Source of the DNA: Onchidella celtica | Taxonomy: Eukaryota; Mollusca; Gastropoda; Systellommatophora; Onchidiidae | Assembly (NCBI GenBank): GCA_963931925.1 | Contig: OZ007569.1 | Location: 68,955,920-69,019,919, forward strand | Direction of reading: 5' to 3' | DNA: 64,000 nt | In this document: positions 25,170 to 37,972 of the stretch, piece by piece | Numbering within the stretch: the stretch's first letter is position 1 | How the letters are laid out: each line of letters opens with the position of its first letter | The notes under the pieces: generated by a model | The model's database searches: none | What the model was told of the DNA's origin: nothing | Seen by the model: only the letters and a program-made list of their open reading frames with translations | Position numbers and translations under genes: made by a program

Positions 25170-27768
25170 AGGCGGCGGAACCGCTGTCCCTAAGGCCCCA
25201 GTCCGTTTTATACATCCAACTAGCTAAATCGTATAATGTAAAGGCGATATTTTATATGCAACAACTACCTATTGCGCCAGTCGGCAATTTTTTTTCCAAA
25301 TACGTCATTTCATTCTTTGGCAGCTGGACAAGGAAAAGGCAAAAGGTTTATTTCGTCACCAACCAAAGAGGTTGTAGTTAAAACTAGAAGTTGTTACTGT
25401 AACCTCTTTGTCACCAAGAGATCTGAGAAGTTGAACACAGTAAGAAACAGAAATGTAGTAAAACAGCGATGTTTCTTCTGAAATGAATGCAAAGCAGACT
25501 GTAAAACATCTCCGAGGTCACGATAATCAGGTCTGCCATTTTGAAGATACATGTACCAAGAAAAAATCTTCCGACTGTTGAAAAGAACATCTTTACTACC
25601 GCTGTGAAATCAATCAATACTTTCTTTTACAAAAACAATAACAATATATATCAAGTCATACATGAACTAGGTGGGCTATCTCTAAATTACAAAAAGGACC
25701 CCAGAAATGTTTACGTCTCAGGTGTTTTGAAAAAATTCAGGAATTTCATAGCCACCTTGTCTTTCTCAAATAAAAGTAAACCTTCAGTCTTTTTCCAGAA
25801 AGAGAAATTGTCCAGCCGGGGCAAGCACGACATTGTCATCTCGATACACACATACTGTTTACACAGTTTACTGCGGAGCCGCCTTCGTAGGTCCAGCGTG
25901 TGCGACGGCCTTCTTAGCCACAGTGCTCCTGTGATATGCCGTTTTTTAACTGCTGGTGTCATAAGGCAGGATATAGAATTCAGTCCTAAATCAACCTAAG
26001 ACATCAACATTTATTAAAATTTTAAATATGTGCAATTTACACTTATAATCATAACATGGATGCCTCTGACACCAGGAGCCTTTACCTCAGTAATTCACAT
26101 TTGAAAACTGGCGAAGTTGCATTCCCCGCAGTCAATGTACATAATGAAAGGTGAATCCGAAAGGGAGAGTGCAGAGGTGGGGAAACCAACGCCCTCGAGC
26201 CACATGCTCTTTGACTTTCAATGTGCGGCTCTTGGAAATATATTGACTGAGGTGTTTTTTTCTCATCATTGTTCCAATAAATGACAAACAACAAAAAAAT
26301 TCAAGCTTTATAATTATTTACTGGGTATGAAATGAGACCCCACTGGACTCAAACCCAAATTTAATATTCATGGTTAGTCAAAATATTTAAGAACTTATAT
26401 CCTAATTTTCATGCAGAGGTTGATAATAATATTACTGTCATGAATGAGTTACTAAATCCTGCCAGGGGTGTTCGAATTGCGAGACTTCACGTAAAAATTT
26501 AGCATTTGAGACCGTCTTTGATTTAGAAACCCAACAAAGTATATCTTTTTCGAAAGCTGATTTAATTGGCTCTGACAGCCCAGGAATGAACAAAAAATAA
26601 AGATGTCAGTTTAATTGTCTTATGACAGTAGCAGGGTTAATAACTTTTGTCCAGAGTTACTGAGTGGGGATGCTGCTATTTTAAGGGCAGATTAGATAAT
26701 GATGAGCCAGTGAAATAAAAATGTGCTCCAACAATTTAAACCATGTTAAATTGTTTTTTTTTTCTTACTTTTTTTTTCTTCCCTCTCCACATTGCTTTGT
26801 TCACAGTTGAACATACTGTACGAGTTTTACAGGCCTATTTTATCACTGAGTCAAGTGGTTTAGCTCTCTCATTTCATGTACAAACCCAGGCAGTAAAAAT
26901 AAGTTCTGACCTTGTAGGATGAACGTTTTTTGATGACATTTCCACGTTTTTTTTTAGATATTCCCATTGCTCATTACATTGTTCAATGCGTTCAGTATAA
27001 TTAAAACAATCATCAGTCAAGCTTTTGGAAGCATTTAGTATTATTATATGTATACTTTGTGATTACTGAAACTACATGTAATACAAATTAACAGTTTAAA
27101 ACACTGCATACATGAGTAAATACTGTTGCTTGCATGTATTTCTTAATTCATATATTAAATTTTTGTAACAAAAATATGCAACTAACAATAAAAACGTGTG
27201 TAAATTTTGTTCATAACTTTTAGCTCTAGAACATTCGAAGCTCGTCGTATGTGGCTCTTACAGGTGTGGCCACACCTGGTATAATAAAAAGTGAAAAACG
27301 TGAAAAACAAAATTCCCATCGGTAAGTACGGTTTTTTGTTTAGCTTGACTTTCAATTCTTCACCTTTCCCCCATTCCCCCGTGCGACAATTCGACCATTG
27401 TATCAGTGTGTATGCACGATGAGGCCTTCATATTCTAAATCTCTGAGAAGTATTTTGATATGATCGATTGTTCCATTAAAAGCACCGGATTTTTTAAAAT
27501 ATAGGCCTACTATGACTGTTACACAGTTCAACAGCTTACTTTGACTTCTCATCCTTTTTTTTTTTCTTCTAATTCATTACCGTAACTGAAATCTATGTAC
27601 GCCCCCAAGGACCACTCGTTCTACCCCCAACCACAAACGACTGTTATTTTCTGTCCATTTGTTCTCCACTGGAATCCGCACAGCTTCATCTTGAAAAAGT
27701 ATTGCATTATTTTGATGGCCAGGCACGTCTCCAAGAAAACAAAAGTTAAACAAGCAAAGAAGGTCATA
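25170..27768. other. No gene recognised
   Basis: AT-rich DNA. At 25711-25962 both strands are open for about 80 codons, but neither product is recognised and no splice sites define an exon. The last 75 bp (27693-27768, with CACGTCTCCAAGAAAA) recur inverted at 32608-32672. Confidence 0.4.
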
Positions 27769-27769
27769 T

Positions 27770-30700
27770 CGTCGGTTGGCTGTTGGAACCTCCTTAAGTC
27801 CATTTTTGGGCAAATTCACTTTTTTTTAAAAAAATGGAATCTTTAGCACGAGACGAATCGGATGCACTTGAAAAAAACGAAAAAATTCTGCTTAGTAGTG
27901 GAGAAAAGCGATGTTGTAATTCCGTGTTATAACCTCGTTAACGTACAGCTGGCGGAATGTCGGCGCTTGAACCTCGCTAAAATCGTTTGCCAGGTTATGC
28001 ACCGCTGGCCACCGCCAATTGTTGGCGTTTGAACCTCACAAAACGTTTAGTTTAGTAGCGTTTAATACTAAACGTTTAGTAAACGTTTAATAGCATTGGT
28101 TATTACATGTATCAATTGTTGTCGCTTGAAAATAAAGAAAAAAAGTGAAAGTCGACAAATGTAGCGTCGATGTAAAAATCATTATTTCGTAGTAGTGCAT
28201 GATTGTATCATGTTTACAGTATTAATAACGAGACTGAAGAAGGGCAGTCATGTACCATACCCTGTAACTCATAATTCTTTTAAAGGGTTTGGAGATACAG
28301 GGAATAGGTTGTTGTGTACAAAATTCACATACGCTTGCACACACATAGGTACACAGAGTAATTAGGTTTTTAATAAGTTCGAAATGACTTTTTTTTAAAG
28401 ATTACTTTATATAATTATAGTTATGTGCCAGTAAAATCGTTGAGTCTGGGGACTAATAAAAAGTGGTCACTTTCAAATAGCCTAGATATCAACCGGCGTA
28501 TATTTTGCGTCCGAAGTCAGAGATCTATTGTCATTAATGTAATCACCGACGGTAGGGTAAACTTGAATGAATAGATCAAAAGAAGGGCGGCGGCGAGTTT
28601 ACAGCCTTTGAAGTTGCCGCTCAATGGAGTGGACACCGTCTTTGAAGAAAGTAAGACAAGACCGGCGAATATGGGCGGATCAAATGTGATCAAATAAGGG
28701 AATGGTAAATATTATTTTGGTAAATATTTTGAGTGAATTGATCAATCTGTAATTAATCATGCGAATCTTCGCCCCACCCACACTTTGATAGCTATAAATA
28801 CTGTTAGTCTCATATCAATCAGTGACCAGACAAAGCAAAACGCCCCACTATCTGAATTTTTGAATCCAGTGCTTTCCAGTATGTAACACATAAAACACTG
28901 TGCATTTCCAGTTTGTTATTTTCAACGTTTCCTCTGAGCAGAGGACAATGCATGGTGCTATAAGCACTTTCAAAACCTGTTAGAGGAAGATGTCGATCGC
29001 AGGAGCCTTTAATTGACGTTGCACACAAACCTTACTGGTGTGAAAGTAGATCTCTTAAAGGAACACAGTGAAGCTCTCTCAGTGCACTAAACTGCAACCC
29101 TCTCTCAAAGAACTATGCTGGAACTCTCTCACAGAACCAAGTGCACAGCTCTCAAAGACCCTATGTGGAACTCTCTCAAAGAACAAGCAAGTAACTCTCA
29201 AAGAACAAAAATGAAAATCACCCAAGGAACTGAAATGCAGCCAGCACAAGGAGCAAACGTAAAAATCTCTTGCTCTCTCTCCCCTCCCCCCCCTCTCTCT
29301 CTCTCTCTCTCTCAGAACCAGAGCGCCACATTCTCAAAGTGCAAGATGCAGCTCTTTCAGGGGGCAGCTCTCTCAAAGACCAGATTGCATCTCCCTTAAT
29401 AAAGAACCAAAGTGCAGCGCTCACACCCCCTCCCCTTATCTCTCTCTCTCTCACACACAAACACACACACACACTCTCTCTCTCTCTCTCTCTCTCACTC
29501 TCACTCTCTCTCTCTCTCTCTCTCTGTGTCAAATAACCAGAGTGAACGTCTAACTCAAAGATCCAGTGTGCAGTTGTCTCTCAAAATCCCTGAGCGCAGT
29601 TTCTCTCACAGACCCAGAATGCAAATTTATACAAGAACCAGAGTGCACCTCTCCTCTTTCAAGTTGGATCTCTCCCAAAGAACCAAAATGCAGGTCTCTC
29701 TCAAAGAAATGGAGTGCATCTCTTTCAAGTTGCATCTCTCTCAAAGAACCAAAATGCACCCCTCTCTCAAAGAACTGGAGTGCACCTCTTTCAAGTTGCA
29801 TCTCTCTCAAAGAACCAAAAATGCAGCCCTCTCTCAAAGAACTGGAGTGCAGCTCTTTCAAGTTGCATCTCTCTCAAAGAACCAAAAATGCAGCCCTCTC
29901 TCAAAGAACTGGAGTGCAGCTCTTTCAAGTTGCATCTCTCTCAAAGAACCAAAAATGCAGCCCTCTCTCAAAGAACTGGAGTGCAGCTCTTTCAAGTTGC
30001 ATCTCTCTCAAAGAACCAAAATGCAGCTCTCTCTCTCTAAGAATGTGAGTGCATCTCTTTCAAATTGCATCTCTCTCGAAGAACCAAAATGCAACTCTCT
30101 CTCTCTCTCTCTCAAAGAACCAAAATGCAACCTTCTCTCAAAGAACTGGAGTGCACCTCTCTCAAAGAGAGAAAGAGAGTGGCAGGGGCAGGTGGATGCG
30201 GCTGGGGGGGGGGGGGGGGAGGGCGCAGTGAGCAAGGACATAACATAGACAAAGATAGATAGAGGGAGAGACGGGCAGATAGAGAGAGAACGGAAGGGGA
30301 CATGGAGAGAGAGAGAAAGAGAGAGAGAGAGAGATAAATAGAAGAAAGAGTAGAAAGAGAGATTTAATGATGTATTTAATGTCTTTTGTAAACAAATGAC
30401 ATGTACTACTTTGTGTTACTAAAGAGTCAAGTGTGAATAAATAGTTTGCTTTGGGCTAGACAGTAAATCATACATATATATTACATTCATTTGAACGGTG
30501 ATGGTGTGATACATAGGAAATAAACGAAGTGAAATACTAAGTTAAGAAGAATCATCATTCTTTGGTTTCGAGGGATAAATTTAAAACAGAACTGAAACGG
30601 CAAAGACAACAATAAATCCCTCCGAGGCACTTTTAAACATATTTTTACTATGCCCAAAGAAAGGTGGCGGGTTTATACGATCAGCCGAGCGGCGCGATGT

Positions 30701-30959
30701 GTGCGCTTGAACCTCGTTAAAGCTTTAGGCAGGCTCCAACAGCCGACTTCGGCGTGTTATAACCTGCTTAACTCTGGTTACGTAATTACAGTAGGGTTGT
30801 CGTCAAAATGCAATACACGGCACAACTACTGGTCAAGAACATAGGCTAGATGCCAAGTTACAGCTCCCAATAATGAAAACTATTAAAGATAATCAGTTTT
30901 TTCCTTCTCCTGTAAAATTTTGATTTTGGACTTAACGAGGTTCCAACAGCCAACCGACG
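27770..30959. mobile_element. 3.2-kb TIR element with internal minisatellite, complete copy
   Basis: Ends begin CGTCGGTTGGCTGTTGGAAC and are inverted repeats over about 31 bp with one mismatch (27770-27800 and 30929-30959). ATAT lies outside each end, which may be the target duplication or part of the TIR. Sub-terminal regions on both sides repeat a motif of the type RAACCTCGTTAA (near 27788, 27930, 27970, 28033, 30710, 30765, 30935), a likely array of transposase-binding sites. No transposase gene is present. A truncated inverted copy lies at 58660-61160. The superfamily is not identified. Confidence 0.65.
29040..30175. repeat. Minisatellite, 67-bp period, inside the TIR element
   Basis: Units combine TCTCTCAAAGAACYRAAATG and CAGCTCTTTCAAGTTGCATC. 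Three consecutive near-identical units begin at 29821, 29888 and 29955 (period 67). Older, shorter units lie on both sides, with CT/CA microsatellite near 29290 and 29440-29525. Since 67 is not divisible by 3, the same repeated peptide appears in all three frames, so the long open frame across 29412-30248 is not a gene. The inverted copy at 58.7-59.15 kb has only the short version. Confidence 0.85.
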
Positions 30960-33540
30960 ATATATTTATTATGACCTATCCATTAATTAATATACGGAGT
31001 AATGTCATTATTGGTATAAACGTTATTTATGCTGACAGAATCAAACATGTACGTAAAACGCTGTGAGGAGTGGACTAACACTCTTTCCAAAGATCTCCAG
31101 AGTTACAAAATATACTATATAAAAGAGAATGTCAATAGAACAAATTTGACTGCGGCCTGTTCAGCCGACAACTGTTATTGAATATTAAATGAGATCTTAA
31201 AAATTTCGTTAGATCAGAGTAAAGCTGCCATGATCATGAACTGTCTTTATAGTAGTTACCACCCCACCATCTGCAACTTGGTAATTGCAAAGTGCCAGTG
31301 CATAGCGCTCGGTTGGGTAGTTTACCCGTCCAACTAGTGGATTGCTTGCTACCTGAGGCATTGATTCTCTGTCGTGAAGGACACTCTTCATGCAATGGCG
31401 ATGGGCAGCAAGCTAGATGCCACCCCTGCGCCCCCTCCTTTTTTTTTCTTGTTTTGTTTTTCACAGAGCTATAACAGCCTCGGCTAGCACTCAGCCGCTT
31501 ATACATTTATCCAAAGTCCTCTTCCTTTCTTCCAGAAAATTTGTAACTGCGTCTTACTTTCGGGCCTTTTTATTTTTTTTCTCGTACGTGGTTGCGCCTT
31601 AACGGGTTTTCCTAAAAGTGCACCACTATTGAGACCTCGGTACTGGTGGGCGGTGGTGGTGCTGACTGGCCCCGTTGCCTCACTGAAACACACGTGATTT
31701 GCCCGCAAAAGGACGGACTTCGTCAGTCTTCTGATGTGCCGTTTTAATTCTCGAACGACTGTAGCTCACAGCATCTGATTTCTCCATTTCTTCATAATTT
31801 TTTCCACCAAGTGCCATGACATTCACTGGGTGATGTGTCTCGCGACAGTCAGGTAAGCCAAAACAGTAAGAGAGGTTCGAATGGAGGGATGCAAGAAATG
31901 ATAAACTGTAGATGTGAAACTAAATTTTGTGGGAGCAACACATAAAAAATCAAAATCATTTACCTTGTCTGGACAACGGGAAATTAATAGGTTATATTGG
32001 AGCAGCAGGATGGTGAAAGTTCGACTGTTGTGTTTAATTTAATTAGTGTAAAATCTACTTATCATCTGGAAGCAGTTGGAACGTTTCAGAGTTTAGTTCC
32101 CAAATGCCAAACATATGAATTTAATGATTTTGCTCTCTCTTTCTATGGATCATTTTCTGTGATCCTGACGAGAATGTTTATGCTTTGTACAAACTTATAT
32201 TCCTCTAAAAGTTTCTACCACCCAGCATTTAATTGTGTTTTAAATCTCTTAAAGTCTAACAAACTTTGTTGGCAGTCAGATAAGTTTGGTCTTAAAATAA
32301 AATAAATAGTTTTCTCTAAAATACACTATCGCCGGAGGCGTCCGAAAGCCAGGTTTCAAATGCCCATTAAAGATGTGATTAGATTCGTAATGACACATTT
32401 TATAAACCTTGCAGTTTGAGGCTCCGAGACACACGTTCGGCTATGTTTGCCGCCCAAATGCAGATAAAATTGCAGCACATCGTTAAGCTGTGTATTTGCT
32501 AGTGCACCAAGCTCTAACTGAAGGACACAGCGGCACTATAATCAACTTGTCCTTAACGCCCTCTCCAACATTTTCTTTTCCTCAAAATGTGCACGGGATA
32601 TATGACTTTTTTGTTTGTTTCACTTTTATTTTCTTGGAGACGTACCTGACAATCACAATAATGCAATACTAAACATTCACTTTTATGTTGGCCTTGGCGC
32701 GTACTCAGCTGGCGGACAGTTCTAAGTTGTGGGCATGTTGAATACTGAGTCCCCATTTCGAAGCAGGATGTTTTATGCAAACAGTTTGAGGCTGTTAAAA
32801 TGCATGGCCGTCCACAACCTAAATAAAGAAAAACCGCCTTTGGACCGTGCACGATGTGAAACCTATACAGTTGCAAGTATTGACTAAAGGGTAATTAGAC
32901 CAAGGGAATATTGGGAAACAATACATCACATTGCACAGAATCGGAAGTATGTGGTTTTATTACTTTCATCAAGGATACTACAAAGGATAAGATGACACAG
33001 CTCGTGGTTTTGGCGTGCACGCCACCTAGTGGCGTAAGCGTGAGAGATGTAAACAACGACATTTTTTACAAAGCCGAACAGGGAAAATGCCGAGTTTTGT
33101 TCACTGTTCAACTATCACCCTAGACATTGCCGGAAGTCGCGTACTTTCCAAATTATAACGTAATTTGTTGTAGGAAACCTGAGGATAGTGTTTCCCCCTT
33201 CTAAATATGGTAGCATTGTCACAATTACTTACGCCTAGCAGGGAAGGCACTCAGTTCTAACTATAACTTAGACACACACGAGGAATAACTGGATTATGCG
33301 TACACACCTACTCGCCTGGCCCTCCTTATATATATATTCTGTCCAGGAACATTCAGGAAGCGGCTTAACCGCCCCATTGGTACGAGACAGACCTAGATCG
33401 TTCGGGACACATACAAGCCACCCAATCGCACACAGACACGTCACAGAATTACATCACTCCCAGGCCAACCTAGAGTTTAAATAAGTCCAACACGAACACT
33501 ACAGTAGATTCTCGATTGACCTGCTAACCTGGGTCAGACT
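30960..33540. other. No gene recognised
   Basis: Gene-free 2.6 kb. It contains the inverted relative (32608-32672) of the sequence that borders the TIR element at 27693-27768. Short open frames (31234-31506, 31997-32305, 32553-32876) have no recognisable domain. Confidence 0.45.
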
Positions 33541-33543
33541 ATG

Positions 33544-33739
33544 TGTGTTTGTTCTTTTAATAACAGGACAGCAAGTTAGATGAGTTAGAACCTTCCTTTA
33601 TTCAAGGACGTCAACAAAATGGCAGTTTGGTTTCCTGCCGAGTCAGCGACTGCCCGGATGTAATACAAAGGGAACAACTATGCTAACTATGCTACATGAA
33701 GTTACAACGCAGTTGTCTCTCTCCAATCATTACCAAGCA
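33544..33739 (-). repeat. 3' LTR of gypsy element 1
   Basis: On the minus strand a polypurine tract (AAAAAGAAAGGGAGA, 33740-33754) is followed directly by TGCTTGGTAATGATT. The LTR holds a TTGAATAAAG polyadenylation-type signal (about 33598-33607) and ends near AACACA. The 3' end is placed to within a few bases because the 5' LTR is absent and cannot be compared. The 3' UTR between the pol stop (34369) and the tract is about 600 bp. Confidence 0.6.
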
Positions 33740-34368
33740 TCTCCCTTTCTTTTTAAGTTCGAAGAGCATCATGAGAATTGTCTAATATACCTATTAATCA
33801 TTACCAACTCAAGTTCCTGGACATTTTTTTTTTTTTCTTAACACAACCAAACAAAACTTAACTGCAAAGTTCCTTGTCCATTATTTTGGTTGCACATTAT
33901 TAAATGAAACTTCAAATTATTTTGAGTTGTATTATTCATTAACTCTTAGTCTCACACACTCTTCATTCATGCCATTATACATGAAACAAATGTTTTCTTG
34001 CATACTGCTTCTCGTCGTTCAGTTACGCCACAGAATAACCCTAGTTAACAACGGAAAGTCATCATACTAATAAACCAAACAATAATCATTTACTTTAACC
34101 GTGACTAGAACTTTTAACTTTTCAGTTCCATATCAACAGTCCAATTCCAAATTATTTCTTTCACATATCTTAAAATGTCAATTAGGACTTTAAACTTAAA
34201 ACTTCCACTGTTTCTGTGGCTCCTCCTTTTCACAGATACACAAACAATAATTGTTGCTTCGCGCAACGCTCTGCAAGGCACCACCGCCTCTACACTACAG
34301 AGCAACTTAATAGGCATAATATTTACTCTACAGAGCAAGGGCGTAAACAACCCATCAAAGCCAAAAGC

Positions 34369-35640
34369 TTATTTCTGCTTAATGTGATCCTGGCGATATC
34401 GAACAGGCACTTTAGCCACATATCCTTTTGATGCACGAGTAACAGGTCTAGTATCTGTCTTCATGTCATGTGTGAAGTCCTTGGTTTGATCCATGGGATC
34501 CATGGGATCATCAGCTGGCTCTGCCTGGCTTTGCTCAACAGGTAAGGGTACAAAGACTGCCTTCTTTGGAGTCGGCACCTGTTGAAGATGTTGACGGTTG
34601 CGGCGAAGAACTCCACCAGGTGTATTTACCAGATAGGTTCGGTTCCTGGCGTCTGCTGCGACAACAGAACCGTCGGTTTTCCAGGGTGTTTCCCCCGGAC
34701 TGGAGCCAAGTAGAACGGCATCTCCGGGTTTTAGCGGTGATAAGGCTGTAGCACCGTGACGCCTGTTGTAGTTCTGCCCGTAGGTTTCCTTTGTCTCTGC
34801 GTCTTTCTTTCGGATGTAGCTGTCATCTGGAGCATGCGGCAAAAGATTCCCTGGAAGCGTCGGAATCTTGGTTCTAAGTGACCTTCCCATCAAGACGACT
34901 GCTGGGCTCACACCTGTACTGGAGTGGGGTGTGTTGCGGTAGTTCAGCAAGGCCAGATCGGGGTCTGCTTGCTTCAGGATCTTCTTCGTGATTTTCACTG
35001 CTGCCTCAGCCTCGCCGTTTGCCTGCGGAAACCCTGGGCTGCTTGTGCGATGTTCAAAGTCGTACTTTTCTGCAAAGTCTTTGAACTGGCGGCTGAATTG
35101 AGGGCCATTGTCAGAAATTATGACCTCTGGGATACCATGGGTTGCGAAAATTAGACGAAACTTGTTGATGACTGCGGTGGCAGTGGTAGAGTGTGGTTGG
35201 CGAACTTCTAGCCATTTGGAATAGTAATCCACCACCACAAGATAGTCTTTACCCTGGTGCGAACACAGGTCTGCACCTAGTTGCTGCCATGGGCGTTGCG
35301 GCAACTCTGTTGGACGAAGTGGCTCTTGTTTCTGGGCTGGTCGTTCCTCTCTGCACACCTTGCATGAGTTAACGAGTTCTTTCAACTGTTTGCCTAACCC
35401 TGGCCACCACACTGTAGCCTGTGCATTTTGCCCGCATTTGTTCAGCCCTTGGTGAGTTTCATGAAGCTTGTGAAGAACTTCCTTCCGTTCTTTGGAAGGA
35501 ACGACGATGCGATCATGGTAGACCAACAGACCATCAACTAGTGAGAGCTCTCCCTGCACCAGTTGGTATGGCCTGTACTGTTCAGCTACTGTAGACGGCC
35601 AACCATTCAGTGTGTAGCTGATCACCTGCTGGAGCTGCAC
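34369..35640 (-). pseudogene. Gypsy element 1: integrase and C-terminal part of Pol
   Basis: A 423-codon open frame. An HHCC zinc-binding region (HETHQGLNKC ... CKVC, residues about 45-90) is followed by the integrase core with all three acidic residues in context: D in GADLC, D in ISDNGPQF and E in NGEAEAAV. The C-terminal tail is basic. The frame differs from the reverse transcriptase frame by one step, the two overlapping at 35582-35640, so a 1-bp indel near 35640-35660 separates them in what should be one Pol polyprotein. Integrase inserts the cDNA copy into the host genome. Ty3/gypsy type, from the RT-RNaseH-INT order. Confidence 0.85.
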
Positions 35641-37240
35641 GTAGCGCTTCCATGCGTTTCAAAGTAACCGGCCTGCTTGTCGTGACAGAGTCATCCAGCT
35701 TTTCGTCTTCCAATGAATGAGGAACTGGCTTCCTGGAGAGTGCGTCTGCTATGACTAGTTCTTTTCCTGGGACATGGCGGACCTCAAAGTTGAATCTCAT
35801 GAGACGAAGTAGGAGTCTCTGACAACGAATGGGTGTGCTGTCAATGTCCTTGGTGGACATGAGCGGCACTAGCGGCTTGTGGTCAGTCGAAAGTTCAAAT
35901 CTGTCCAGACCGATCAAATACTTAGCGAATTTCTCGCACGCGAAGACTGGTGCTAAACACTCTTTCTCAATTTGACTGTACCTACGTTCTGCTTCCGTCA
36001 GCGTTCTTGAGGCATACGCTATGGGTTGAAGATGACCATCGATCCACTGCATCAGTGTAGCTCCCAGGCCATAGCTACTACTGTCTGCGCTCACCACTGT
36101 CTTTCTGTCTGGACTGTAGAATCCAAGAGCTGGTGATTGTGAGATTTGCCTCTTCACTGCCTCAAATGCTTGCTGTTGAGCTGGCCCCCAGCCCCACGCG
36201 GTTTTCTTTTGGAGCAGATTGGTGATGGGCTTGAGTGTTGATGCCATGTGCGGTACGAACTTAGTCAAATAGTTCAGCATTCCGCACAGTGTCCTCAGTT
36301 CTGTGACGTTGGTTGGTGGAGGCATATCCCTAATGGCCTTCACCTTGTCTGGATCTGGGCTGACCCCCGCCTCACTGATCAGATGCCCGAAATACTTCAC
36401 TTCTTTCTGTCTCAAGTGGCATTTTGACTTGTTGAGTTTCAGCCCTGACTTCACTATTTTCTCCAACACGGCATCAAGACGACGATCATGCTCTTCCATG
36501 GTACGACCATAGACTATTGTGTCATCCATTATGGTTTCACAACCTTCCAGTCCTTGGAGTGTTTCTTTCATCTTGTGCTGGAAAACTTCTGGACCAAGAG
36601 AGATTCCCATGGGGACGCGTTGGAAGCAGAACCGCCCGAATGGAGTCATGAATGTGGTGAGCTTCTTGCTATCGTCTGCTAAAGGGACTTGGAAGAATCC
36701 CGAAGCGGCATCCAATGTGGAGAACACGGTCGACCCTGCCAATTTGGGCGCGATGTCTTCCAGGTTTGGAATCAGACAATGCGGCCGTTTGACAGCTTTG
36801 TTAAGTCTCTTATAGTCCACACATACTCTGATGCTGCCATTCTGCTTCACCACAGGTACCATCGGTGCACACCAGTCACTTGGTTCAACAACCTCGCGGA
36901 TTATCCCTGCTGACTGCATACGTTCCAACTCCGCTTCCACTGCCTTCTGAAGGGGAAATGGTACTCTGCGAGCTGTAGTCACACAATAAGGCTCTGCGTC
37001 CTCCTTCAGCCTGATAGGGACTGGATCAGTGTGTAGTAATCCCGTACTGCCAAACACATTCCTGTGTACCTCCTCAACTCGTGTCACTAGCCCCATCTTT
37101 GCTGCGACTGATCGACTCAATAGGTTGTTGCCTACCCTACTGGTCGCTACCACTACCTTGAACTTGTATTGGTTCTCTTTGTAGTTGGTCTTTGCGTAGA
37201 ACTCTCCTCGCACTGTCACTTTACCACCTGGTGACGTCAA
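35582..37240 (-). pseudogene. Gypsy element 1: reverse transcriptase and RNase H part of Pol
   Basis: A 552-residue frame that reads on from protease into reverse transcriptase (VDYKRLNK near residue 140, FSTLDAASGFFQ near 170, active-site MDDTIVYG near 236) and RNase H (SADSSSYGLGATL near 385, STDHKPL near 450). It is in the same frame as the gag/protease stretch upstream, with a single TAG at 37268-37270 between them, so start to end this is one Gag-Pol interrupted by one nonsense codon and one frameshift. The enzyme copies element RNA into DNA. The copy is probably inactive but not old, as most of the frame is intact. Confidence 0.88.
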
Positions 37241-37267
37241 AACTGCATCGGACTTGTTCAGCTTTGG

Positions 37268-37960
37268 CTATCGTTTCAGATTTCTGAAAGTTGGATCAGA
37301 CATGACAGATATGTCAGCACCTGTATCGATTTTAAATCGAACGTTAGTGTCTTTGATGCAAAGTGTGATCATCCACGGCTCACTTTTCTCAGTGACGACG
37401 GCGTCGAGCATAAACTCATGTGGCTGTTCATTGTTCTCTTCCGCCTCAGAGTCGGAGTCTGTCACTACTTCATGTACAATATTTTGACACATTCTTGCAA
37501 AATGGTTCCTCCGGTGACATTTTCTACAAGTCTGACCTCTTGCTGGGCACCTGCCTTTAACTTGATGCTTGTATCCGCATTTCCCACACTGACCTTCTGT
37601 CGCTTCTTTTCCTCCTCTTTCTGGGGGATGAGAGCTGGAGTCCCGCCGTCTGAATAGCCGTCCTCGACCCCTGTCATGTCCTCTACCTCTTGTGCTGTGA
37701 GCATGTGACGAATGTTTGAATTTAGTTTCATCAGTACTAGATTCTTCTTGCTTAGACTGGTTTTTTATTTGTTCGTACTGTCTTGCAAGTCTGAGGGCTT
37801 TATCAAGGGTCAAGTCGTGTTGCAATTGGAGCTTCTCTCTCAGGTGGGAATCAAGAAGACCTACCACGAGTCTGTCTCTAATTTGGTCCTCTTCGTCCTG
37901 ATAATTGCAGTGTTTAGCAAGTTCACGGAGGGCTCGGTAAAACTCCTCCACTGTCTCTGA
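37268..37960 (-). pseudogene. Gypsy element 1: 3' part of gag and start of protease, 5'-truncated
   Basis: Encodes the end of a retrotransposon Gag domain (ETVEEFYRALRELAKHCNY), an arginine/glycine-rich stretch, a zinc-binding region (CGKCGYKHQVKGRC and CRKCHRRNHFARMC) and the protease active site DTGADISVM. The matching sequence stops abruptly near 37960, where AT-rich Polinton-like DNA begins, so the N-terminal half of gag, the primer-binding site and the 5' LTR are missing. A TAG ends the frame at 37268-37270; the reading resumes in the same frame. Confidence 0.82.
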
Positions 37961-37972
37961 AAAACAAATAAT

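Noticed and set aside
25541..25999. 152-codon plus-strand frame and its minus-strand counterpart
   Set aside because: No splice context, no domain, and both strands are open, as expected by chance.
29412..30248. 278-codon open frame plus overlapping frames
   Set aside because: Product of a 67-bp minisatellite without stops; the same peptide repeat appears in all frames.
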